From: Vampirovibrio chlorellavorus
Lineage (GTDB): Bacteria > Cyanobacteriota > Vampirovibrionia > Vampirovibrionales > Vampirovibrionaceae
Length of the DNA: 64,000 nucleotides
Direction of reading: 5' to 3'
Assembly (NCBI GenBank): GCA_001858525.1
Contig: LAPX01000005.1
Span: 62,001 to 126,000 of the forward strand
The position numbers and the translations under genes are program-made. The notes below the pieces were generated by a model. It searched no databases and was not told the origin of the DNA. It saw only the letters and a list, made by a program, of their open reading frames with translations. Shown here one piece after another: positions 33,209-41,568 of the stretch. How positions within the stretch are numbered: the first letter of the stretch is position 1; the number at the start of each line of letters is the position of its first letter.

Positions 33209-34969
33209 TTATTCTTCGACGAGCATGTCCTCATTGGCCCCGCCTGCTGGCACCCACGGATAGACATCCGCTTTTTCCCGCACCCGGAAATCAATCAAAA
33301 CCGGGCGATCGGTAATGGCATAAGCTTGCCGGATCACGGTGTCCACATCCTCGGGACGCTCCACCACAAAGCCCGCGCAGCCGTAGGCTTCGGCCAGCTT
33401 CACGTAATCGGGAGAGGTCATTCTGGATTGAGAAGGGCGGTTCCAGGTTTTATCCTGCCACTGGCGGACCATGCCCAGATAACCGTTGTTGATGATGGCT
33501 ACTTTGACGGCCAACCCGTGATCGCGGGCCGTGGCCAGCTCTTGCAGGGTCATTTGGAAGCTACCGTCTCCGGCGATATCAATGACCGTTTTGTCGGGGA
33601 AAGCCGCTTGCACCCCAATGGCCGCTGGAAATCCAAAGCCCATGGTGCCCAATCCGCCGGAACTAATAAAGCTGCGCGGGCGATCCAGATTGAAGCGCTG
33701 AGCGGCCCACATTTGATGCTGGCCCACTTCGGTGGTCACAAAGGCGTCTTTGGGTAAGTGGTGGAAAATGCGATCCAGCACGAATTGCGGGGTCAATACG
33801 CCATCCAGCATTTGCTGATTGTTGCGTCGTGTTTTCCAGCTCTGGATGGTTCTGAACCAGTGAGAGCGATCATCCAGAGAGGCCCGAAATTCGCTCATGT
33901 CATCGGTTTTGGCCAGTAGTTGCTGAAAAATATTTTTAATATCCCCCTGCACTGGCAGAAAGGCTTCCACGTTTTTTTGCAAGGTGCTGGGATCCAGATC
34001 GATGTGCACGATTTTGGCGTTGCGGGCAAAGCGATCCGTTTTACCGGTTTGCCGCTCTCCCAACCGATTGCCCACGATGATTAACAGATCGGCGTTGGCA
34101 ATGGCGATGTTGGCCCAATACTGGCCGTGCATGCCACAAAAGCCCAAAAACTGAGGATGACTGGTGGGAAAGCCGCCCAGACCCATCAGCGAGTTGGCTA
34201 CGGGTAAATTAAAGCGCTCGGCGAAGGCCTTGATTTCGGAATGTGCCCCGGCGTTGATAACCCCGCCACCGGCCAGTAGCACTGGCTGCTTGGCTTCTTG
34301 TAACAGCGCCAAAACGGCATCCAGATCTTCAGGGGTGAATGATTCTTCTACCGTGTAACCGGGCAGATCGATGCTGGCCGCTGCGTAGTCAAATTCAGCG
34401 GTGGCTAGCAGTACATCCTTGGGGATGTCCACCAGCACCGGGCCAGGACGGCCTGTGGTGGCCACATGGAAGGCTTCCTTGATGGCTTGTGCCAAATCTT
34501 CGGCCCGTCGCACGATGATGTTGTGCTTGGTTACCGGTCGGGTAATGCCCACAATGTCAGCTTCCTGGAAGGCATCGTTCCCAAGCAAGGAAGAGGGCAC
34601 GTTGCCGGTGAAGGCCACAACGGGCACGGAATCGTAATAGGCATCGGCCAAGCCGGTCACCAGATTGGTGGCCCCAGGGCCGGAGGTGGCAATAGCCACG
34701 CCTGCTTTGCCGGTGGCTCGGGCATAGCCTTCCGCCATGTGGACGGCCCCTTGTTCGTGGCGCACCAAAATGTGGTTCAAACTCGGAAATTCGGGCAAAG
34801 CTTCATAAATGGAGAGGATGACGCCACCGGGCATGCCAAACAGGGTGTCCACCCCTTCAGCCACCAGACAGCTCAGGAAAATTTGCGCCCCGGTTAATAC
34901 GGCGGGGTGTGGGTTGCTTTCGGAAGCAGCGGAATTGCTCCACTCAATTCGTTCACTACGCGCGGCCAT
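33209..34969 (-). CDS. ilvB: acetolactate synthase catalytic (large) subunit
   Basis: 586 residues, ThDP/FAD enzyme joining pyruvate to pyruvate or 2-oxobutyrate. Seen: catalytic Glu in RHEQGAVHMAEGYARATG, SGPGATNLVTGLADAY, FAD region EADIVGITRPVTKHN and the ThDP/Mg motif GDGSFQMTLQEL...NNGYLG. AAGGAGG lies five bases before ATG 34969. The upstream leader ORF overlaps the first 14 bases, so ilvB translation is probably coupled to it. First gene of ilvBNCA. Confidence 0.96.
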   Translation of the reverse strand: MAARSERIEWSNSAASESNPHPAVLTGAQIFLSCLVAEGVDTLFGMPGGVILSIYEALPEFPSLNHILVRHEQGAVHMAEGYARATGKAGVAIATSGPGATNLVTGLADAYYDSVPVVAFTGNVPSSLLGNDAFQEADIVGITRPVTKHNIIVRRAEDLAQAIKEAFHVATTGRPGPVLVDIPKDVLLATAEFDYAAASIDLPGYTVEESFTPEDLDAVLALLQEAKQPVLLAGGGVINAGAHSEIKAFAERFNLPVANSLMGLGGFPTSHPQFLGFCGMHGQYWANIAIANADLLIIVGNRLGERQTGKTDRFARNAKIVHIDLDPSTLQKNVEAFLPVQGDIKNIFQQLLAKTDDMSEFRASLDDRSHWFRTIQSWKTRRNNQQMLDGVLTPQFVLDRIFHHLPKDAFVTTEVGQHQMWAAQRFNLDRPRSFISSGGLGTMGFGFPAAIGVQAAFPDKTVIDIAGDGSFQMTLQELATARDHGLAVKVAIINNGYLGMVRQWQDKTWNRPSQSRMTSPDYVKLAEAYGCAGFVVERPEDVDTVIRQAYAITDRPVLIDFRVREKADVYPWVPAGGANEDMLVEE

Positions 34970-35147
34970 AACACCCTCCTTGCATGGTAATTCGGGTTTG
35001 GGTGTTGGCGGTGGTGGCAGCGCTCAGGGCGAACACGACCACCTGGCTAGGGCGGACGACAGTGGGTGGTGTGCCCAGCAGGAGGACGACCACGCGGTTC
35101 AGCAATTTGGAGATGGCTTGGAAGTTGCTGAAAGTGTGTGTGGTCAT
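34956..35147 (-). CDS. second ilv leader ORF, Val/Leu-rich, overlapping ilvB
   Basis: 63 codons with a strong SD (AAGGAG, seven bases before ATG 35147). Residues 19-24 are VVVLLL, 30-31 VV and 36-38 VVV; the start MTTHTF and overall look recall the E. coli ilvB leader peptide IvbL. The stop lies 14 bases inside ilvB. Codons 21-23 contain CCTCCT (35080-35085), complementary to the ilvB SD AGGAGG (34975-34980). Ribosomes stalled on Val/Leu codons would disturb that pairing. A real short protein is possible, but a leader function fits better. Confidence 0.65.
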   Translation of the reverse strand: MTTHTFSNFQAISKLLNRVVVLLLGTPPTVVRPSQVVVFALSAATTANTQTRITMQGGCYGRA

Positions 35148-35229
35148 TGGGCGACTCCTTTTTAATTGGCTGCTGATGGATTATTGATAGGTTGGACTAA
35201 AACGTAGTTGGAATACTGGGTGTTGGCCT

Positions 35230-35266
35230 TAAAGCAAAACCGCCGGTCCCTGGGGGCCGGCGGTTT
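35230..35266 (-). terminator. ilv attenuator terminator
   Basis: AAACCGCCGG and CCGGCGGTTT (35237-35246 with 35257-35266) form a perfect 10-bp GC-rich stem with a 10-base loop, followed on the minus strand by TTTTGCTTT. It stands between the first leader peptide and the second leader ORF. Confidence 0.85.
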
Positions 35267-35285
35267 GTTGAATCTGTTGTTCTCG

Positions 35286-35360
35286 TTCTGAACAGGATTC
35301 AAATCCCACCGGCAGGGCCGCTGAGAATGACTACGAGAATAATGACTACGCTGTTCAGAA
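35286..35360 (-). promoter_or_regulatory. alternative RNA pairings of the ilv attenuator
   Basis: Minus-strand TTCTGAACAG inside the leader peptide (35360-35351) is perfectly complementary to CTGTTCAGAA after its stop (35295-35286). Leader segment GCCGGTGG (codons Ala-Gly-Gly) can pair, with one G-U, to CCGCCGGC in the 5' arm of the terminator. These are mutually exclusive pairings of the kind used in amino-acid attenuators: stalling on Val/Ile/Leu codons leaves GCCGGTGG free and blocks the terminator. Confidence 0.6.
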
Positions 35361-35367
35361 TGTTCAT
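35299..35367 (-). CDS. ilv operon attenuator leader peptide
   Basis: 22 codons: MNILNS, then VVIILVVIL in a row, then SGPAGGI and TGA. Twelve of 22 residues are Val, Ile or Leu. It ends 32 bases before the attenuator stem and begins ~18 bases after the predicted transcription start. The composition, position and downstream terminator match classical ilv leader peptides; the ribosome would sense charged branched-chain tRNAs. The SD is weak. Confidence 0.8.
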   Translation of the reverse strand: MNILNSVVIILVVILSGPAGGI

Positions 35368-35391
35368 AAGAACGAAAGTAAATTCCGTACT

Positions 35392-35420
35392 AAATAATGA
35401 ATAAAGTGGAAGGTGAACAA
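35392..35420 (-). promoter_or_regulatory. candidate ilv operon promoter
   Basis: Minus-strand TTGTTC (35420-35415), 17-bp spacer, TTATTT (35397-35392). Start near 35385, in good position for the leader peptide at 35367. Confidence 0.45.
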
Positions 35421-35562
35421 GCTCACATTTGCACTTTAGTAGGTGTCATCATAACACATAGCTCAGGAAAAACAATCAGGGAAAATAATCTGATACTTTT
35501 ATTGACAGGAATAGAGACTTTTTAACTTGGGAGCTGCAACAAGAATGATATCGGGCAAAAGA

Positions 35563-35591
35563 TTGGCGAATGAAAACCGGATGTGTACAAT
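35563..35591 (+). promoter_or_regulatory. promoter for the PG-binding hydrolase gene
   Basis: TTGGCG (35563-35568), 17-bp spacer, TACAAT (35586-35591). The transcript would have a leader of about 160 bases before the ATG at 35760, in which no clear structure was seen. Confidence 0.5.
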
Positions 35592-35759
35592 AGTGACAGC
35601 GTTTTGAGGCGAGGGCGGCTTGGATTAGTATTACCAATGCATTTTTAGGAGACATTTTTTTGAGTCAGTTTGAGTCAACATCTCAGGATGTTTAGGCCAG
35701 TCCGCCCGGTTTATTTTTTAGAGAGTGGATTTAGAAAAGGATAGAGAGAGAGAGAGCGT

Positions 35760-36632
35760 ATGCCAAATTTTTCACCGCCAGTGCCGGGGATGGGTCGAGG
35801 GGGCAACAATGAACCCGGATTGGCCCTGATGCACCCGGGCGATAGTGGTAATGCCGTGCGGGTCATTCAAACCCGCTTAGCCCAACTGGGGTTTCATCAG
35901 GGGGCCATTGACGGCACCTATGGTGCCATTACCCAAAAGGCCGTGGCCGCTTTTCAACGGTCCCAAGGGCTCTATCCCACGGGGCTCGTCGATCATCATA
36001 CCCTGCGGGCCTTGGGTTACGAGGTCGATCCGGCTGCGCCTCCGCCTTCCCAGTCCACGCCCTCGATGGAAGCGGTGGCCAAATTATTCCCCGATGCGCC
36101 CATTAACAACATTCGCAATTATTTGCCCTTGGTACTGCGGGCGCTGGCTGAGCGAGGCCTGAGTGATAAGTCCATGGTCTTGATGGCTCTGGCCACCATT
36201 CGGGCGGAAACGGCCAGTTTTGCCCCCATCAGCGAGTATCAGTCCAAGTACAACACCGCTCCCGGTGGAAGGCCCTATGCCCTGTACGACTTTCGATCCG
36301 ATCTGGGCAATAATGCACCGGGCGAAGGCGATCGCTACAAAGGACGTGGCTTTATCCAGCTGACTGGAAAGAACAACTATGCCACCTACTCCCAAAAGCT
36401 GGGCTTGGGAGACCTGTTACTGCGTCAACCTGATGCCGCCAACGACCCGGTCATTGCCGCCCGTGTTTTGGCCGCCTTCCTGAAGGATAAGGAAGGCACT
36501 ATTCGTTCCGCTTTGGCCAAAGGGGATTTAAAAACCGCCCGGAAGTCGGTCAATGGGGGCACCCACGGTCTGGATGCTTTTACCCTGACCTTTCAAAAAG
36601 GGGCCGCACTGCCCAATCTGGCCTTCGCTTAA
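35760..36632 (+). CDS. peptidoglycan-binding domain fused to GH19-like chitinase/lysozyme domain
   Basis: 290 residues. Residues ~26-85 are a PG_binding_1 repeat (GDSGNAVRVIQTRLAQLGF, AVAAFQRSQGL). After a Pro/Ser linker, residues ~100-290 have LATIRAETASFAPISEY, with the likely catalytic Glu, and GDRYKGRGFIQLTGKNNY, hallmark of GH19-like lysozymes and chitinases. Would cleave peptidoglycan or chitin. There is no recognisable signal peptide, so release needs lysis or another export path, as with phage endolysins. Purine-rich GAGAGAGAG serves as SD. Confidence 0.85.
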   Translation: MPNFSPPVPGMGRGGNNEPGLALMHPGDSGNAVRVIQTRLAQLGFHQGAIDGTYGAITQKAVAAFQRSQGLYPTGLVDHHTLRALGYEVDPAAPPPSQSTPSMEAVAKLFPDAPINNIRNYLPLVLRALAERGLSDKSMVLMALATIRAETASFAPISEYQSKYNTAPGGRPYALYDFRSDLGNNAPGEGDRYKGRGFIQLTGKNNYATYSQKLGLGDLLLRQPDAANDPVIAARVLAAFLKDKEGTIRSALAKGDLKTARKSVNGGTHGLDAFTLTFQKGAALPNLAFA

Positions 36633-36645
36633 TAGCGTGGGCCAA

Positions 36646-36675
36646 CCGCAGATGAAGTTTCCGCTCACTCTGCGG
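36646..36675. terminator. possible terminator between convergent genes
   Basis: CCGCAGA (36646-36652) pairs with TCTGCGG (36669-36675); the following GCTGTGTTT is only weakly T-rich. Confidence 0.35.
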
Positions 36676-36689
36676 GCTGTGTTTAATGG

Positions 36690-37880
36690 CTAGGGCAGAA
36701 TCACCAGCACCATAAACGGATCGTATAAGACCAGGGCATGCTCGGCCAAGGCCAGCTTGATGTCTTCATCACTCAACGATTCGGGATGCTCATCCAGCGA
36801 GGCTAACGCTTCAAACACGTTGTGCTGACGCAGCAGGTGCAGGGTCTTTTCCTCGTTTTCGTTGCGAGGTTCATACTGACGGAGCTGTTCCAGCGTGGCC
36901 TCAGCGGCAGCGCCACTGATGTTGTGCAGAATGTCTAGCATGCAGTGGGCTTCCAGACGCAAGGATGGCTTGCGTTGGGTGGGTCGAATCTGCTCATTCT
37001 TGTGATCATCGACGGCATCGACGGTGTCGATCCCGTGGATGGTTTCCGTATCTGGGTGAGAAGGACCGGACTTGAAGAACACGATGGGCGCGGAACCATA
37101 AATAGAAGGGTTCCACAGCAGGCTGGTTAAAACACGGAGCGCTTCCGGTGTCACCAGGCCATCGTTGGGTGCGGCGATTTTTTCCAGCACCTTGGAAACC
37201 GTGGTGGTTTGCAGGAAGCGCAGGGCTTCCAGTTGACGTCCTCGCAATCCACTGGCAATGGCGGACATGGCCATCAAGGCATCGAAAGGCATGCCAGCCT
37301 GACCGGGTCTGATTAGTAATTGTAAGGTTTCCAGTAAATCCTGGGTTTGTAGTTGTCCAAACCGGGCGGTTGGTGCGCCAATCAGTGGGCGCGGTGCTGC
37401 GGGTGCTGGCAGCGGAGATCCTTGCAGGTAGTTGAGATCCTCGTTGGAGAGCCGCAGGGAGTCTTTGGCCATTTGGGCGGCCAGCTTGACATCCCGGGCG
37501 CTTAAGCTGTCCTTCACGCCGTCCATTTTGGAAATACGCTCAAAGACCTGTGGGTTTTTGCGCATAAAGAGTACGAAGTCTTTTTCTTCCTGGCTCAACT
37601 GAGACAGCGGCAGCGCTTTGAGTTGGTCAAAGGTCAGGGTTCTCAATCGAAAACGCTGAATCAGGTTCAGAATAGCTCGGGTACTGATGTCTAGCCGCGT
37701 GCTTTCATACCGACTTGGAAAGCTGGAAGCTGTCTCCACCGGAGGCTTGTTGACCGGCGGAGGGGGTAACTCCGGGCTGGCGTTGTTTTTTTCCAACGCA
37801 GATGCTGCCGCTTTGAACAGACGAGACCTTTCAAAGGGGTTGATGGTGTTATCGGGTCTATCTATGGGTGACATCGGCAT
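36690..37880 (-). CDS. helical-repeat protein of unknown function
   Basis: 396 residues from ATG 37880 (frame open to 37967). Pro-rich N-terminus, then an internal repeat: EEKDFVLFMRKNPQVFERI...DSLSARDVKLAAQ and EEKTLHLLRQHNVFEALASL...ESLSDEDIKLALAE align residue for residue, and DGLVTPEALRVL in the middle is a likely third, EF-hand-like copy. Cytoplasmic; no signal or membrane segment. No family recognised; the repeats suggest a protein-binding or calcium-loop scaffold. Confidence 0.65.
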   Translation of the reverse strand: MPMSPIDRPDNTINPFERSRLFKAAASALEKNNASPELPPPPVNKPPVETASSFPSRYESTRLDISTRAILNLIQRFRLRTLTFDQLKALPLSQLSQEEKDFVLFMRKNPQVFERISKMDGVKDSLSARDVKLAAQMAKDSLRLSNEDLNYLQGSPLPAPAAPRPLIGAPTARFGQLQTQDLLETLQLLIRPGQAGMPFDALMAMSAIASGLRGRQLEALRFLQTTTVSKVLEKIAAPNDGLVTPEALRVLTSLLWNPSIYGSAPIVFFKSGPSHPDTETIHGIDTVDAVDDHKNEQIRPTQRKPSLRLEAHCMLDILHNISGAAAEATLEQLRQYEPRNENEEKTLHLLRQHNVFEALASLDEHPESLSDEDIKLALAEHALVLYDPFMVLVILP

Positions 37881-38122
37881 GATGTAATAAAACCTCTGCG
37901 GTACAAAATCTGTTGTGCAATGACGAAGCGAAAGTGCTTTGTTCCTGACTACTTTAATAAAAACCAATGAAGAGAAAATATTGTATGAAACTCACGCCAA
38001 TATTGTAACGCTTCCATTTTTTTTTACCATTTTTTTTTAAGAATGATCGGTGTTATTTTAGGAGGATTCTCTCTGCATCGTTCTGAAATGACCCTGTAAC
38101 CCCCTGAAAACGAGGCTTCTTC

Positions 38123-38650
38123 ATGCTCCCAGCGAACCTGACTAATACGGTTTCTTCGGTGCCAGCTCTCATTCAAGCTTTGGGTCTGGAAGCCCATGAC
38201 GAGGGTGGCTATTTTCGGCAGTTGTACCAGTCGGACTGGACATTGCAGACGAATCGGGAAGGGGAATCGCGTTATGGGTTGAATACCATTTATTACCTAC
38301 TCACTGCGGATAGTCCGAAAGGCCACTTACATCGCAATCAATCGGACATTGTGCATTTTTTTCATGCCGGGCATCCGTTGACCTATTTTTTGGTGAGTCC
38401 GGAAGGCGAATTCAGCACAGTGGTCATGGGACCTGATCCCTTGCAGGGACACATGTTTCAATTCACTGTACCCGGTGGTTACTGGAAAGCCTCTTTCCTG
38501 AGCGCCGGTGCGTTTGGGTTAATTAGCGAGGCCGTTTGCCCGGGGTTTGATTATCGGGATCGGGAGTTGGCCACCCCGGTTTTAGTGAATGAACGGTTTC
38601 CTCAACTGGCGGAAATCCTCAGTCCTTATGTGCTTTCTGCCCACCCCTAG
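38123..38650 (+). CDS. cupin-fold protein, DUF985 (Cupin_5) family
   Basis: 175 residues. Starts ALGLEAHDEGGYFRQLYQSD and continues with STIYYLL-like NTIYYLLTADSPKGHLHRNQ, SDIVHFFHAG, VPGGYWKASF and EAVCPGFDYRDRELA, all in the order of the DUF985 cupins. The His/Glu positions usual for metal or sugar-ligand binding are present. Function not established for the family. It stands alone between convergent and tandem neighbours. Confidence 0.85.
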   Translation: MLPANLTNTVSSVPALIQALGLEAHDEGGYFRQLYQSDWTLQTNREGESRYGLNTIYYLLTADSPKGHLHRNQSDIVHFFHAGHPLTYFLVSPEGEFSTVVMGPDPLQGHMFQFTVPGGYWKASFLSAGAFGLISEAVCPGFDYRDRELATPVLVNERFPQLAEILSPYVLSAHP

Positions 38651-38842
38651 ACGCATGTAGCAATAGATTGAGCCGGGTTGCGCTGACTCTGATGACAGGT
38701 TGTTCTGGTTTTTGTTTCCCGCATTCGTTTATACTGGGCTCGGTTGCATGCTTTCTCACTCCGCTGTTTTAGCGCATTCCAATTTTGCTTTTTTCTAGTT
38801 TGCTTTTATCTATCTTTATATCTGTCAGGAAGGATTTGATTG

Positions 38843-40558
38843 ATGTCCCCCAACGATTTGAGACACAAAAGCCGTCACGTGATGGACGGTCCTGCTCGTG
38901 CCCCACACCGGGCTTTTTATCGGGCCATGGGGCTCAAGGATGAGGACTTCCAGAAGCCTTTGGTGGGTATTGCCACCACATGGAACGAAGTGACGCCCTG
39001 CAATATCACCCTGCGAGATCAGGCGGCTCACATCAAGCGGGGAGTGGACGCCAATGGCGGGATTTCCCGTGAATTCAATACCATTGCTGTAAGTGACGGC
39101 ATTGCCATGGGCCATGAGGGCATGAAGGCTTCTCTGGTGAGCCGTGAGGTCATTGCCGATTCCATTGAGTTGGTCATGCACGCACACCAGTACGACGCCT
39201 TGGTTGGCGTTGCCGGTTGTGACAAGTCCTTACCGGGCATTTTGATGAGCATGGCTCGTTTGAATGTGCCCTCCCTGTTTTTGTACGGGGGCACCATTAT
39301 GCCCGGCCGTTTGGGTGGCAAGGATTTGACCATTGTGGACGTCTACGAGGCAGTTGGCGCCTTTACCACCGGTAAAATTACGGAAAAAGAACTCTACGAT
39401 ATTGAATGTTCGGCCTGTCCGGGGGCTGGGTCCTGCGGGGGACAATTTACTGCCAACACCATGGCTTGTGTGGCCGAGGCCATGGGTATGGCCCTGCCCG
39501 GCAGCAATGGCTATCCTGCTCTGGATCCCGGGCGGGTGGCCGTGAACGAGCAGTGCGGTGAGGCCATTATGCGCCTGTTGCAGCAACATCTTCGCCCCAG
39601 TGAGATTATGACCCGCAAGGCCTTTGAGAACGCCATCCGGGTGGTGGCCGCCACAGGTGGATCGACCAATGCTTGTTTGCACCTGCCAGCCATTGCTCAT
39701 GAGTTGGGCGTTGACTTGCCCTTGAGTCTGATTGACCAGATTTTCAACGAAACACCCACACTGGCCGATTTAAAGCCGGGCGGCAAGTACGTGATGAACG
39801 ATTTGTTCCGCATTGGCGGGATTCCCGTCCTGTTGAAAGCCCTGCTGGATGCTGGTTTGCTGCACGGAGATTGCATGACCGTCACCGGGACAACCATGGC
39901 GGAGAACTTGAAGGATGTTATTCTGCCCACTGATCAGGATGTGGTCTATCCGGGTACTTGCCCCATCAGTCCTACCGGCGGCTTGAAGATCCTGTATGGC
40001 AACCTGGCCACAGAAGGGGCGGTGGTTAAAGTGGCCGGTCTGAGCCGTCGGGTGCACCGAGGGCCAGCCAAGGTCTTTGATGGTGAGGAAGCGGCCTTTG
40101 CGGCCATTCAGCGTCAGGAAATCAAGGCCGGGGACACGGTGGTCATTCGGTATGAAGGTCCCAAAGGTGGGCCTGGCATGCGGGAAATGCTCTCGGTAAC
40201 GGCGGCGTTGTACGGTCAGGATTTGGGGCAAGATGTGGCCCTGATTACCGATGGTCGCTTTAGTGGGGGAACCCGTGGACTGTGCGTGGGACACGTTGGG
40301 CCTGAAGCCTTTGTGGGCGGCCCCATTGCCCTATTGCGTGATGGCGACATGATTGAAGTGAACGCGGAGACCGGTGTGTTGTCCGTGGTGTTAAGCGATG
40401 CGGAATTGGCTGCCCGGAAAGCCCAGTGGCAAGCGCCTACGCCCAACTATGGCAAAGGGGTGCTGTGGAAATACGCCCAGCAAGTGGGGTCTGCCGCCAC
40501 GGGTGCTGTTACGCATCCCGGTGGACTGGTAGAGCAGAAAGCCCTCAGCCCGGTATAA
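38843..40558 (+). CDS. ilvD: dihydroxy-acid dehydratase
   Basis: 571 residues. Dehydrates the dihydroxy acids made by IlvC to 2-keto acids for Val, Ile and Leu. Fe-S and Mg ligands visible in [15 protein letters not shown] and [36 protein letters not shown] and [10 protein letters not shown] are also typical. ATG 38843 follows AGGAAGGA at proper distance (a TTG one codon earlier is less likely). Separate from ilvBNCA by about 3.5 kb and transcribed the other way, with its own terminator. Confidence 0.96.
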   Translation: MSPNDLRHKSRHVMDGPARAPHRAFYRAMGLKDEDFQKPLVGIATTWNEVTPCNITLRDQAAHIKRGVDANGGISREFNTIAVSDGIAMGHEGMKASLVSREVIADSIELVMHAHQYDALVGVAGCDKSLPGILMSMARLNVPSLFLYGGTIMPGRLGGKDLTIVDVYEAVGAFTTGKITEKELYDIECSACPGAGSCGGQFTANTMACVAEAMGMALPGSNGYPALDPGRVAVNEQCGEAIMRLLQQHLRPSEIMTRKAFENAIRVVAATGGSTNACLHLPAIAHELGVDLPLSLIDQIFNETPTLADLKPGGKYVMNDLFRIGGIPVLLKALLDAGLLHGDCMTVTGTTMAENLKDVILPTDQDVVYPGTCPISPTGGLKILYGNLATEGAVVKVAGLSRRVHRGPAKVFDGEEAAFAAIQRQEIKAGDTVVIRYEGPKGGPGMREMLSVTAALYGQDLGQDVALITDGRFSGGTRGLCVGHVGPEAFVGGPIALLRDGDMIEVNAETGVLSVVLSDAELAARKAQWQAPTPNYGKGVLWKYAQQVGSAATGAVTHPGGLVEQKALSPV

Positions 40559-40579
40559 CACGGAATTTTCTAAATTCAG

Positions 40580-40616
40580 AAAGCCCGTTCTTCAAAGGGA
40601 AGGCCGGGCTTTTTGT
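40580..40616 (+). terminator. intrinsic terminator after ilvD
   Basis: AAAGCCCG (40580-40587) pairs with CGGGCTTT (40605-40612), followed by TTTT. Confidence 0.75.
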
Positions 40617-40672
40617 TGGAAAAATACCTGAAAAGATCTGATTTCTCGTGCGGTTGCTGACTAGGTTGCGGC

Positions 40673-41509
40673 TCAGCTGGATAAAGGCTGTCCGCCATAG
40701 GCCACGCCGCTTTCGTTGGTCAAGGTGCTTCGGATTTCTAGTAATTCCGGGAAAAAGCGGGTTTTGACGCCTTTTTGCAGCACCTGAGTGGCCAGCCCTT
40801 TTAAAGAGTGGGATTCGGTGCCAATGGTTCTGGCCACCAAGGCCATGTGATGGGCCCGCCATTTATGGAAGAGATCATCAAAGTCCATCAGCGCTTCAGC
40901 CAGCGTGTGCAGCTCTAGATGATTGTGATAATCCGTATAAATCTGGCGAATGCTGATTTGGCGGCGAACCAACAACTGATCAAAGGCCTCTCCCAGTTTC
41001 GGGGCCATTTCCAGTAGCCAGTTGAAGCCGGGGGATTCCATGCCGCTGCCCTGCCCCAGCACCAGCCGGATTTTTCCGTATTCCACAATGCTGATATGGC
41101 TGCCGATAAGATCCACTTGTTGAATCAGTATTCGCTGGCAATCGTGCACCAGCCGTAAGCTTCTGAGAGCAACCCACAGCTTGTCCTCGTTCATGGCCTG
41201 CACCAGATGCTTTAGCTCTTGCAGCATCAGCTTCATCCACAATTCAGAAGTCTGATGGGTGACCTGAAAAAGCAACTCCTCCGGGCTGGCCGATTCCGCC
41301 GGAGTTTTTTGAAGACTCAGCAGCTCCGGGGTACGCAGGTACTTTTCATAGTCGGTTTTGCCCTCCCCGATGGGAAAGCCGGGAATGTAATACCGTCCGG
41401 TCACATCCGGATGCGGATTGCTGGTGCTGGATTTTCCCGTTAACTCACTATCGAAAGGCTCACCCACTACGCACAGTTCCTTAATTGATGGAATGTGACC
41501 ATTATCCAA
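40673..41509 (-). CDS. tryptophan 2,3-dioxygenase-like haem enzyme
   Basis: 278 residues, the usual length of bacterial TDO. Seen: YEKYLRTPELLSLQ, FQVTHQTSELWMKLML, RILIQQVDLI and WRAHHMALVARTIG, which holds the proximal haem His. In canonical TDO the next segment is GTGGS, the substrate loop; here it reads GTESHSLKG, so substrate or activity may differ. No kynureninase, formamidase or 3-hydroxyanthranilate genes are near. Could be true TDO or a relative acting on a modified indole. Confidence 0.8.
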   Translation of the reverse strand: MDNGHIPSIKELCVVGEPFDSELTGKSSTSNPHPDVTGRYYIPGFPIGEGKTDYEKYLRTPELLSLQKTPAESASPEELLFQVTHQTSELWMKLMLQELKHLVQAMNEDKLWVALRSLRLVHDCQRILIQQVDLIGSHISIVEYGKIRLVLGQGSGMESPGFNWLLEMAPKLGEAFDQLLVRRQISIRQIYTDYHNHLELHTLAEALMDFDDLFHKWRAHHMALVARTIGTESHSLKGLATQVLQKGVKTRFFPELLEIRSTLTNESGVAYGGQPLSS

Positions 41510-41568
41510 TAAAAATGGGCTTGCTTCAAAGGCGGGGCGTCTGAAAAAACAGGGTGGTTCCGCAGTGA

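Noticed and set aside
34809-35165. 118-codon plus-strand frame across the ilvB start and leader ORF
   Set aside because: Antisense to ilvB and to the leader with a good SD; no support of its own.
35148-35420. T-box riboswitch upstream of ilvB
   Set aside because: No T-box core motif; the leader peptide and terminator explain the region better.
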